Source of the DNA: an uncultured Pelagibacteraceae bacterium
GTDB taxonomy: Bacteria; Pseudomonadota; Alphaproteobacteria; Pelagibacterales; Pelagibacteraceae
Assembly (NCBI GenBank): GCA_902518155.1
Contig: CABYFA010000003.1
Coordinates: 1 to 64,000, forward strand
DNA: 64,000 bases
Reading direction: 5' to 3'
The translations under genes and the position numbers were made by a program. Numbering within the stretch: the first letter of the stretch is position 1; every line of letters begins with the position of its first letter. A model generated the notes under the pieces. The model worked only from the letters and a program-made list of their open reading frames with translations. It was not told the DNA's origin and ran no database searches. Shown in pieces: positions 57,237 to 64,000 of this stretch.

Positions 57237-57906
57237 TTTTGTAGCCCATATTTTAGTTGTTGATGATGATGAAGGTATCAGAACTCTTGTTAAAAAATAT
57301 TTAAATGAAAATAATTACCTAGTTACAACCGCAAATAGTTCTGAAGATGCTTTTGAAAAAATACAAATAATTAAATTTGATCTAATCATACTAGATATTA
57401 TGATGCCTGGAAAAAGTGGCTTAGAGTTTATTAAAGAAAATCAAAAAAAATTAGATACACCTGTGATTTTATTGACTGCGAAAGGTGAAGCAAATGAAAG
57501 AGTTGAGGGTTTAGAAGTTGGTGCTGATGACTATCTTCCAAAACCTTTTGAACCTAGGGAGTTAATATTGAGAATTCAAAATATAATTCAAAAAACAAAA
57601 AAAAGTGATCAAAAACGAGTAATACAATTTGAAAATATTAAAATCGATTTAAATAAACAACTAATAATCAAAAAAAATAAAGAGTACAAAATTAATAACA
57701 CAGAGAAAAAAATTTTAGAAAAAATGATTAATAATCCCGGTAAAACTTTTTCGCGGGAAGATATTAGTATTTTAACTGAGCTTGATAAAGAGAGATCAAT
57801 AGATGTTATTATCACAAGACTTAGAAAAAAAATTGAAATTGATCCAAAAAATCCAAAGTTTTTACAAACAATAAGAGGAGCTGGATATGTTCTATGGATT
57901 GAGTAA
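57229..57906 (+). CDS. petR: OmpR-family response regulator (PetR-like)
   Basis: A 225-residue two-component regulator. The receiver domain has acidic residues VVDDDEG at 10-16, phospho-acceptor Asp56 in LIILDIMMPG, Thr83 in LLTAKGE and Lys105 in YLPKPF. The C-terminal winged helix carries LTELDKERSIDVIITRLRKKIE and IRGAGYVLW. It overlaps the MarR gene by 8 nt and the sensor kinase gene by 20 nt, so all three are one unit. Targets are unknown. Confidence 0.92.
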   Translation: MDNFVAHILVVDDDEGIRTLVKKYLNENNYLVTTANSSEDAFEKIQIIKFDLIILDIMMPGKSGLEFIKENQKKLDTPVILLTAKGEANERVEGLEVGADDYLPKPFEPRELILRIQNIIQKTKKSDQKRVIQFENIKIDLNKQLIIKKNKEYKINNTEKKILEKMINNPGKTFSREDISILTELDKERSIDVIITRLRKKIEIDPKNPKFLQTIRGAGYVLWIE

Positions 57907-59206
57907 ATTTTTTAAGAATATACTTCCAAAAAGATTATTTTACAGAGCTTTATTAATTGTTGCTGTTCCAGTCATAGTTTTACAATTGGTAATTACTATT
58001 GTTTTTTTTGATAGCCTTTGGATCAAGACAAATAAAGGTATGACTAAAGCGTTAGTAAATGAAATTAATACTTTCATTGAAGTTTATTCTGATGAAATTT
58101 ATAAAAAAGATGAAATTAAAAATGTTTTTTCAGTTTACCAAGACTTAAATATAGATTTTGTTGATAACAAAGATTTTATTTATACTTTTGATGAAAGATG
58201 GTTTAGCCCGATAGATAGGACTTTAAGAAGAGAACTCAAGTCAAAATTTGGGAATGGAAATTTTTGGTTTAATACAACCTCATACAAAGAGTTAATTGAT
58301 ATTAGAATAAAATATCAGTCTGGGTATTTTAAGTTTTTAGTTCCAAGAGATAGAGTGACGACTTCCTCAGCTCGTATCTTTGCACTTTGGATAACAGTTC
58401 CTGCAATCATAATGATTTTAATTTCATTAATTTTTTTAAAAAATCAAACGAGACCGATAACTAATCTTGCAAAAGCAGCTGAAAAATTTGGTCGGGGAGA
58501 AGAAATTGATGAATTTAAACCCTCTGGTGCAGCAGAAATCAGACAAGCTGGTTATGAATTTGATAGAATGAGAAAAAGAATTTTAAGACATCTTAATCAA
58601 AGATCAGAAATGTTATCTGGCATTAGTCACGACTTAAGAACTCCTTTAACAAGAATGAAATTACAAATAGCATTTATAAAAGATGAAGAATTAAGTAAAA
58701 AATTATCCGAAGATATTAACGAAATGGAAAAAATGCTAAATGAGTATTTGCAGTTTACCAGCTCGTCATACCTTGAAAAAGATGAGGAATTTAATATTAG
58801 CGAATTAGTTAATGAAATAGTAAAGAAGTATGAAAATGAAAACATATCATCCAAAATTACACCAAGAATTTATATAAGCGGTAGAAAAAACTTAATCAAA
58901 AGATGTGTTAATAATCTAATAGATAATGCAATTAAATATGCGAAAAAAGTAAATGTAGATATTACTAAAAGTAGTAACAACTTATTCATTAAAATTGAAG
59001 ACAACGGTCCTGGTATACCAGAGACAGAATATGATAATGTTTTCAAACCTTTTTACAAAATTGATAAAGGTCGAGCTGAAACAAAATCAAGCGTTGGACT
59101 TGGATTATCTATAGCGTCTGACATTATCAGATCACACGGGGGAAATATAAAGTTAGCTAAGTCACCCATGGGTGGTTTGGAAGCTAAGATCTTTTTGCCT
59201 TTTTAA
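57887..59206 (+). CDS. EnvZ-like membrane sensor histidine kinase
   Basis: Cognate kinase of the preceding regulator (20-nt gene overlap). The 439 residues have membrane helix 1 (ALLIVAVPVIVLQLVITIVF, about 21-40) and a periplasmic domain of some 120 residues. Membrane helix 2 (ALWITVPAIIMILISLIFL) is followed by a HAMP domain (TRPITNLAKAAEKFGRGEEI). The phospho-acceptor histidine sits in SGISHDLRTPLTRMK near residue 248. N-box NLIDNAIKYA, DNGPGIP and GLGLSIASDIIRSHGG form the ATPase. The signal sensed is not evident. The 3' end overlaps convergent ubiK by 23 nt. Confidence 0.92.
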   Translation: MFYGLSKFFKNILPKRLFYRALLIVAVPVIVLQLVITIVFFDSLWIKTNKGMTKALVNEINTFIEVYSDEIYKKDEIKNVFSVYQDLNIDFVDNKDFIYTFDERWFSPIDRTLRRELKSKFGNGNFWFNTTSYKELIDIRIKYQSGYFKFLVPRDRVTTSSARIFALWITVPAIIMILISLIFLKNQTRPITNLAKAAEKFGRGEEIDEFKPSGAAEIRQAGYEFDRMRKRILRHLNQRSEMLSGISHDLRTPLTRMKLQIAFIKDEELSKKLSEDINEMEKMLNEYLQFTSSSYLEKDEEFNISELVNEIVKKYENENISSKITPRIYISGRKNLIKRCVNNLIDNAIKYAKKVNVDITKSSNNLFIKIEDNGPGIPETEYDNVFKPFYKIDKGRAETKSSVGLGLSIASDIIRSHGGNIKLAKSPMGGLEAKIFLPF

Positions 59207-59435
59207 TTTTCTTTTTTTTTGTAAATTTTAATTGATCAATTTTTTTTTCTAAATTTTCAACTCTTTTTGAGAGAACTTCAAATTCATCTTTACTTGTTAA
59301 CTTCATTTTAAAAACTATTTCATCTCTTTTAGATTTTAAAATAGTCATAATTTCATTAGCTATATCTTTTGATGATACTAAGCCTTGTTCAAATAATTTA
59401 CCGAGTTTTTCAATTACAAACTTTGAGTTTTTCAT
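59184..59435 (-). CDS. ubiK: Ubiquinone biosynthesis accessory factor UbiK (BMFP family)
   Basis: An 83-residue helical protein of the UbiK/YqiC (DUF526) family, which assists aerobic ubiquinone synthesis in gammaproteobacteria. It has the characteristic N-terminal amphipathic helix (KNSKFVIEKLGKLFEQGL), a central EIMTILKSKRDEIVFKMKLTS segment, and a coiled coil (DEFEVLSKRVENLEKKIDQL). A lysine-rich tail ends the protein. It is divergent from lgt by 50 bp. Its last 23 nt overlap the kinase gene on the other strand. Confidence 0.82.
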   Translation of the reverse strand: MKNSKFVIEKLGKLFEQGLVSSKDIANEIMTILKSKRDEIVFKMKLTSKDEFEVLSKRVENLEKKIDQLKFTKKKKIKKAKRS

Positions 59436-59485
59436 ATATTAATTTAATAACTTATTATAATTATAATTTATATTTAAAAATAAAA

Positions 59486-60268
59486 ATGTTCATTAATAAT
59501 TTTGACCCAGTTGCATTTCAAATTTTTTCATTTGAGATTAGATGGTATTCTCTAGCTTATATTGTTGGTATTTTATTAGGGTGGTTTTTAAGTAAAAAAT
59601 TTTTTATTTCTGAGCTGAAAGTAAAGGAAAAATTTGACGATTATTTAACTTATCTAATTTTAGGTTTAATTATCGGTGGCAGATTAGGTTATGTTGTATT
59701 TTATAACTTTGAATTTTATGTCAATAATTTATTAGATATCTTAAAAATTTGGCAAGGCGGTATGTCATTTCATGGGGGAGTTATAGGGATCATAATTGCA
59801 AGTTACTTTTTCGCGAAAAGAAATTCACAAAGTTCATTTAGTTATTTAGATATCGTGTCTTTTGTTGCACCCATAGGTATTTTTTTTGGCAGAATAGCAA
59901 ATTTTATAAATTCAGAACTTTATGGTATCGAAACAAATGTTTCTTGGGCAGTCCAATTTACAAAAGTAGATAATTTATATCGACATCCTACTCAGTTATA
60001 TGAAGCATTTTTTGAGGGTGTAGTTCTATTTTTAGTTTTATTATATTTCAAAAATAAGAGTTTCTCCAAAAAACCTGGTTTTATCTCTAGTATATTTTTA
60101 GTTTTTTATTCAATTTTTAGATTTGCAATTGAGTTTCTAAGAGTTCCTGATGACCAACTAGGCTATTTATTATTCAATTTAACTATGGGACAACTTATAA
60201 GTATCTTTTTTTTAATAATCGGATGTTATTTATTAATCTCTAAATATGAAAACAAGCAAAATAGTTAA
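59486..60268 (+). CDS. lgt: Phosphatidylglycerol--prolipoprotein diacylglyceryl transferase
   Basis: Inner-membrane enzyme attaching diacylglycerol to lipobox cysteines, first step of lipoprotein maturation. The 260 residues with several membrane helices include IRWYSLAYIVGILLGW, GGRLGYVVFYN, GGMSFHGGVIG and the Lgt signature GRIANFINSELYG. RFAIEFLRVPD follows near the end. I use ATG 59486; upstream open frame to 59369 overlaps ubiK and has no homology. BamD here is a likely substrate. The 3' end overlaps midA by 23 nt. Confidence 0.95.
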   Translation: MFINNFDPVAFQIFSFEIRWYSLAYIVGILLGWFLSKKFFISELKVKEKFDDYLTYLILGLIIGGRLGYVVFYNFEFYVNNLLDILKIWQGGMSFHGGVIGIIIASYFFAKRNSQSSFSYLDIVSFVAPIGIFFGRIANFINSELYGIETNVSWAVQFTKVDNLYRHPTQLYEAFFEGVVLFLVLLYFKNKSFSKKPGFISSIFLVFYSIFRFAIEFLRVPDDQLGYLLFNLTMGQLISIFFLIIGCYLLISKYENKQNS

Positions 60269-61289
60269 TTTACCCTTAGATAAGTTTATCAATATCTCTT
60301 TATATAATAAAAAGTCTGGTTACTACATAAAAAAAAATCCATTCGGCAAACAAGGGGATTTTATTACAGCTCCTAATGTATCAAGATTATTTTCTGAAAT
60401 TATTGCTATTTGGATTGTAAGTTTTTGGAAAAGTATAGGATCACCAAAAGAATTCAACTTAATCGAACTTGGAGCAGGTAATGCTGCAATGATGAAAGTT
60501 CTTATAGAAAGTTTTAAAAAGTTTCCATCGTTTTTCAAATCCTGCAGGTTGGTAATTTATGAGATAAGTCCTACTTTAAAGAAAATACAAAAAAAAGAAT
60601 TATTAAATTCAGATGTAAATTGGATAAACAATTTAAAAAAGATTAAAAAAATTCCTAGTATATTTGTTGCAAATGAGTTTTTTGATGCACTTGCGATTAA
60701 ACAATTTGAAAAAAAAGGAAATCTTTGGTTTGAAAAATTTGTAAGTTTAAAAAAAAAAAAAACTTTTTTCTCGGAAAAAAAGATTAATATGAAAAATTAT
60801 GAAAAAAAGATTAATTTTAAAATATCTAAAAACCAGAGTTTTATAGAATATTCAGAGCTTGGTATTAATTATCTGAAACAAATTTCTAAAATAATCAAAG
60901 TGAGATCTGGAGGAATTTTAATTATAGATTATGGATATAATGAAGATAAAATGAAAAATACTTTACAAGCATTATATAAACACGAATATTCAGATGTTTT
61001 AACTAATATTGGTAACTCAGATATCACGCATAATATTAATTTCCGACTATTTGAAAAAATAATCAAAAAACTGGGTGGATTAAAGCATAATTTAACAACA
61101 CAAAAAGAATTTCTTACAAAAATGGGTATCCATGAAAGAGCTGAGATGATTGCAAAAAATCAAAACTTTTTAAAAAAAGCAGATATTTATTACAGATTAA
61201 AAAGACTAACAGATGATAAACAAATGGGAAGATTGTTTAAAGTTATGTTAATAAAAAATCAAAAAAACAATTTTAATTTAGGGTTTTGA
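60246..61289 (+). CDS. MidA/NDUFAF7-family SAM-dependent methyltransferase
   Basis: A 347-residue class I methyltransferase of the MidA family (COG1565). Its mitochondrial member NDUFAF7 methylates an arginine of a respiratory complex I subunit during assembly. Visible are the N-terminal LYNKKSGYYIKKNPFGKQGDFITAP, the SAM motif NLIELGAGNAAMM, VANEFFDALAIKQFE and GILIIDYGY. It overlaps lgt by 23 nt and is followed 1 bp later by pgeF; the lgt-midA-pgeF order is common in alphaproteobacteria. The bacterial substrate is inferred from the mitochondrial homologue. Confidence 0.88.
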   Translation: MKTSKIVNLPLDKFINISLYNKKSGYYIKKNPFGKQGDFITAPNVSRLFSEIIAIWIVSFWKSIGSPKEFNLIELGAGNAAMMKVLIESFKKFPSFFKSCRLVIYEISPTLKKIQKKELLNSDVNWINNLKKIKKIPSIFVANEFFDALAIKQFEKKGNLWFEKFVSLKKKKTFFSEKKINMKNYEKKINFKISKNQSFIEYSELGINYLKQISKIIKVRSGGILIIDYGYNEDKMKNTLQALYKHEYSDVLTNIGNSDITHNINFRLFEKIIKKLGGLKHNLTTQKEFLTKMGIHERAEMIAKNQNFLKKADIYYRLKRLTDDKQMGRLFKVMLIKNQKNNFNLGF

Positions 61290-61290
61290 T

Positions 61291-62049
61291 TTGATCACCT
61301 CTCGAAAATTATTAAAAAACAAAAATATTAGTCATGGTTTTTTTAATAAAAATGGAGGAAAATCAAAAGGGATATATAAAAGTCTAAATTGTGGTCCCGG
61401 TTCTCACGATAACAAAAATAATATTTTAAAAAATTTAAAGATTGTCAAAGATAAAATAGGAAAAAAAACAAAAAATATTTATTTAGTACATCAAGTACAT
61501 AGCAATAAGTTAGTTTTTCTAAATGAAAGCTCTAAATTAAAAAAAAAAATTAAAGCTGACGCGATTATAACTAATCAAAAAAAACTACCGATAGCTGTAT
61601 TGACCGCTGATTGTGTACCAGTGTTATTATATGACTATAAAAAAAAAATTATCGCAGCTATCCATGCTGGTTGGAAGGGTGCGTATAGAGGGATAATCAG
61701 AAATGTTATTAATTTTATGCATAAAAAAGGGTGTAATCCAAAAAATATCATAGGAGCAATTGGTCCGTCAATTACTCAAAAAAACTACGAAGTAAAAGCT
61801 GACTTTAAAAAGAAATTTATTAAAAAACACAAAAAAAACAAAATTTTCTTTAAAAATAAAAATGAACTAATTTATTTTGATTTACCAAATTATGTTAAAT
61901 CTCAACTTAAATCACAAAAAATCAATAAAATTGATATGATTAAAATTGATACATTCGATAGAAAAAATAATTTTTTTAGTGCAAGAAGATCATTAAAATT
62001 AAATCTAAATGATTATGGTAGAAATATTTCAATAATTATGATTAATTAA
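61291..62049 (+). CDS. pgeF: PgeF/YfiH family protein (multicopper-oxidase-like / peptidoglycan editing)
   Basis: A 252-residue protein of the YfiH/LACC1 family. Members are variously described as polyphenol oxidases, purine nucleoside enzymes, or cytoplasmic editors removing wrongly made UDP-MurNAc-L-Ser. The conserved metal-site motifs are present: [18 protein letters not shown] and [12 protein letters not shown], plus [11 protein letters not shown]. The start is TTG one base after the midA stop. An editing role would fit an organism with a full Mur pathway, but the activity cannot be fixed from sequence. Confidence 0.88.
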   Translation: MITSRKLLKNKNISHGFFNKNGGKSKGIYKSLNCGPGSHDNKNNILKNLKIVKDKIGKKTKNIYLVHQVHSNKLVFLNESSKLKKKIKADAIITNQKKLPIAVLTADCVPVLLYDYKKKIIAAIHAGWKGAYRGIIRNVINFMHKKGCNPKNIIGAIGPSITQKNYEVKADFKKKFIKKHKKNKIFFKNKNELIYFDLPNYVKSQLKSQKINKIDMIKIDTFDRKNNFFSARRSLKLNLNDYGRNISIIMIN

Positions 62050-62056
62050 ACTTTTC

Positions 62057-62989
62057 ATGAAATTATTAACTGGAAATAGTAATAAAATCCTAAGTAAAAA
62101 TATCGCTAAATATTTGAAATCTAAACTTGTCAATTCTAGTATAAGAAAGTTTGCAGATGGAGAAATTTACATTGAAATAAATGAAAATATAAGAGGGAAT
62201 AGCATTTTTATAATTCAATCTATTTCTTCACCAGCTAATGACAATTTAATGGAATTATTATTATGTATTGATGCTTTAAAAAGATCATCAGCAAAAAATA
62301 TAACTGCCGTAATTCCTTATTTTGGTTATGCAAGACAAGATAGAAAAGTTGTACCAAGAACATCTATATCAGCAAAGCTTGTTTCAAATTTAATAACTCA
62401 AGCTGGGGCAGACAGAGTTGTGACAGTCGATCTCCACGCTGGTCAAATTCAAGGTTTTTTTGATATTCCTGTCGATAACCTTTTTGCAACTCCAATCTTT
62501 GCAAGACACATTAAAAAAAAGATTAAAGGTAAAAATATAATCTGTGTTGCCCCAGATGTTGGTGGTACAGAAAGAGCGAGAGCACTTGGTAAAATTTTAA
62601 ATATTGGTTTAGCTATTGTTGATAAGAGAAGACCAAAGCCAGGACAATCACAAGTAATGAATATTATAGGAGATGTAAAAGGTAAAACATGTATCTTGGT
62701 TGATGATATAATTGACTCTGGTGGCACCATCGTCAATGCCGCTAAGGCATTAAAACAAAGAGGTGCAAAAGAGGTTTATGTTTATATTACTCATGGAGTA
62801 TTAAGTGGGGACGCGGTTAAAAAAATAAAAAATTCAGTTATTAAAAATTTAGTTATTACAGACACGATAGATAACAGCGAAAAAACCAAAAATGTCAAAA
62901 ACATAGAAGTTTTACCAATTTCCGCTCTTATGGGAGAAGCTATAAAAAGAATTTCTAATTCAACATCAGTTTCAGATTTATTCAAATAA
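62057..62989 (+). CDS. prs: Ribose-phosphate pyrophosphokinase
   Basis: Makes PRPP from ribose 5-phosphate and ATP for nucleotide, NAD and histidine synthesis. The 310 residues show the class I pattern: [28 protein letters not shown] with the ATP-binding residues, [24 protein letters not shown] and the PRPP-binding [14 protein letters not shown]. It starts 7 bp after pgeF. NadC in this window is one consumer of its product. Confidence 0.97.
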   Translation: MKLLTGNSNKILSKNIAKYLKSKLVNSSIRKFADGEIYIEINENIRGNSIFIIQSISSPANDNLMELLLCIDALKRSSAKNITAVIPYFGYARQDRKVVPRTSISAKLVSNLITQAGADRVVTVDLHAGQIQGFFDIPVDNLFATPIFARHIKKKIKGKNIICVAPDVGGTERARALGKILNIGLAIVDKRRPKPGQSQVMNIIGDVKGKTCILVDDIIDSGGTIVNAAKALKQRGAKEVYVYITHGVLSGDAVKKIKNSVIKNLVITDTIDNSEKTKNVKNIEVLPISALMGEAIKRISNSTSVSDLFK

Positions 62990-63032
62990 TTACCTTGATT
63001 ATTTATGAACATGGGTTAAAAACCTCTGTTTT

Positions 63033-63761
63033 ATGAATTCTTTAGAAGCAAAGATCAGGGATAACAAAACTAAAGGTCAACTCAATGCCATCAGGAATGA
63101 TGGTGGTGTTCCAGGGATAATCTATGGAGGTAAAGACCAAAATCAAAAAGTTTCTATATCAAAAAAATTATTAAAAACCTTGATTGAGAAAGAAAACTTT
63201 TTATCAAACATTATTACTTTAAATGTAGATGGAAAATCTCAAAATGTATTACCTAGAGAAGTAAAATATCACATCATAAGTGATGAACCAACTCATGTGG
63301 ATTTTCTAAGAGTTCTTCCTGGAGTAAAAATTAAGATTGAAGTTCCAGTTAACTTTATTAACCATGAAAAATCTCCAGGTTTAAAAAGAGGTGGAGTGCT
63401 TAACATTGTGAGAAGAAAAGTTGAATTAAAATGCCCAAGTGAAAAAATACCTGAGAGTATTACTTTAGATTTAGATGGTATCGATATTGGTTCAAGTTTT
63501 AAAATTTCTTCAGTTAAACTAGATGCAGAAGTAACACCAACTATTCAAGGAAGAGATTTCGTAATTGCAACCTTAGCAGCACCGACAGTAATGAAAGAAC
63601 CAGAAAAACCAGCAGAAGCAGAAGCTGCTGAAGGTGAAGAAGGTGCTGAAGGAGCAGAGGCAGCAGCAGCTGAAGGAGATAAACCAGCTGTGGAGGGCGA
63701 TAAAAAAGAGGGTGACGATAAAAAACCTGCAGACAAAAAAGCTCCGGAAGAAAAAAAATAA
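63033..63761 (+). CDS. rplY: Ribosomal protein bL25 (CTC type) with a long acidic Ala/Glu/Lys tail
   Basis: 5S rRNA-binding large-subunit protein with the general stress (CTC) C-terminal domain. The L25 domain spans about residues 1-95 (GGVPGIIYGGKDQN, then PTHVDFLRVLPG). The TL5/CTC beta domain follows (VPVNFINHEKSPGLKRGGVLNIVRR, ESITLDLDGIDIGSSF). After residue 188 comes a low-complexity tail of about 50 residues rich in Ala, Glu, Lys and Gly, encoded by visibly less AT-rich codons (GCA, GAA, GGA). It lies 34 bp before pth, the usual partner. Confidence 0.94.
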   Translation: MNSLEAKIRDNKTKGQLNAIRNDGGVPGIIYGGKDQNQKVSISKKLLKTLIEKENFLSNIITLNVDGKSQNVLPREVKYHIISDEPTHVDFLRVLPGVKIKIEVPVNFINHEKSPGLKRGGVLNIVRRKVELKCPSEKIPESITLDLDGIDIGSSFKISSVKLDAEVTPTIQGRDFVIATLAAPTVMKEPEKPAEAEAAEGEEGAEGAEAAAAEGDKPAVEGDKKEGDDKKPADKKAPEEKK

Positions 63762-63795
63762 TCCACTAAATTTGAAAAACTAATTTTAACAGTTT

Positions 63796-64000
63796 ATGCT
63801 TTTATTTGTAGGTTTAGGTAATCCAACTCCAGATAGTGAAAATAATAGACATAATGTTGGTTTTAAAATTATAGATTCCATCAATAAAAAGTTCGGGCTT
63901 ACAAAACAAAAACCAAAATTCAAAGGTTTGTTAACAACTGGTAATATTGATAGCAAAAAAGTTTATGCCATTAAACCCTTAACTTTTATGAATAACTCTG
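63796..64000 (+). CDS. pth: Peptidyl-tRNA hydrolase (partial, runs off the right edge)
   Basis: Releases tRNA from prematurely dropped peptidyl-tRNA. Only the first 68 codons are in the window. They read VGLGNPTPDSENNRHNVGF, containing the family signature with the catalytic histidine, and later KPLTFMNNS with the conserved substrate-binding Met-Asn. The ATG at 63796 follows the bL25 gene, matching the widespread rplY-pth pairing. Confidence 0.93.
   Translation, partial: MLLFVGLGNPTPDSENNRHNVGFKIIDSINKKFGLTKQKPKFKGLLTTGNIDSKKVYAIKPLTFMNNS

Noticed and set aside
63545-63766. 73-codon Ser/Ala-rich open frame antisense to the bL25 tail
   Set aside because: It is a mirror of the low-complexity Ala/Glu/Lys tail and has no independent support.

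Overview
The window is a very AT-rich, tightly packed stretch of a streamlined alphaproteobacterial chromosome. Several traits point to the SAR11 clade (Pelagibacterales, 'Candidatus Pelagibacter'-like): strong A/T codon bias, lysine-, asparagine- and isoleucine-rich proteins, almost no spacer DNA, and alphaproteobacterial gene order (lpxC-bamD-ligA after the division cluster; yqeY-dnaG-rpoD; ilvE-petP-petR-sensor kinase; lgt-midA-pgeF). The assignment rests on gene content and composition, not on a database search. I see no rRNA, CRISPR array, insertion sequence, prophage or integrase.

Layout. 0-12.6 kb holds metabolic and repair genes: the end of a propionyl-CoA synthetase gene, a small multidrug exporter, dihydroorotase, a YgfZ-like folate protein, tRNA-Leu, nadA-nadC, a MazG-like pyrophosphohydrolase, fumC, an AsmA-like protein, uvrD and an M24B peptidase. 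12.6-33.4 kb is one uninterrupted minus-strand division and cell-wall (dcw) cluster. Read in its own direction it is mraZ, ftsZ, rsmH, ftsL, ftsI, a murE-murF fusion, mraY, murD, ftsW, murG, murC, murB, ddl, ftsQ, a radically shortened ftsA-like gene, lpxC, bamD and ligA. A sigma-70 promoter overlapped by three TGGG boxes at exact 10-bp spacing (a MraZ operator) heads the cluster. 33.5-36.3 kb holds RNase P RNA, an AmpD-like amidase, mlaA-mlaC, a CAU tRNA (probably Ile2) and an odd tRNA-Val. 36.3-45 kb holds rpoD, dnaG, yqeY, then carA-carB. 45-50 kb holds a small membrane orphan, a 2OG-Fe(II) oxygenase overlapping an ELM1-family gene, trxB, an ADP-ribosylglycohydrolase-like gene and an aspartate aminotransferase gene. 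50-56 kb is uvrB, a pteridine-reductase-like SDR, folB, uvrC, pgsA. 56-64 kb holds ilvE, petP-petR-sensor kinase, ubiK, lgt-midA-pgeF, prs, the gene for ribosomal protein bL25 and the start of pth.

How it works together. The dcw cluster supplies nearly the whole lipid II pathway (MurB to MurG, Ddl, MraY), the flippase/polymerase pair FtsW-FtsI and the divisome proteins FtsZ, FtsL and FtsQ, while LpxC and BamD tie it to outer-membrane biogenesis. The most striking observation is the gene between ftsQ and lpxC. It aligns by eye to both ends of FtsA, including the SHS2/1C domain, the last core helix and a C-terminal amphipathic helix, but lacks the whole ATPase middle. FtsZ still carries the C-terminal peptide that normally docks on the deleted FtsA part. 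Other points worth checking are the tRNA-Val with non-canonical D- and T-loops, the abutting or overlapping of all eight convergent protein-gene pairs, the 21-bp divergent trxB/ELM1 gap, and the 2OG-oxygenase/ELM1 pair of unknown function.
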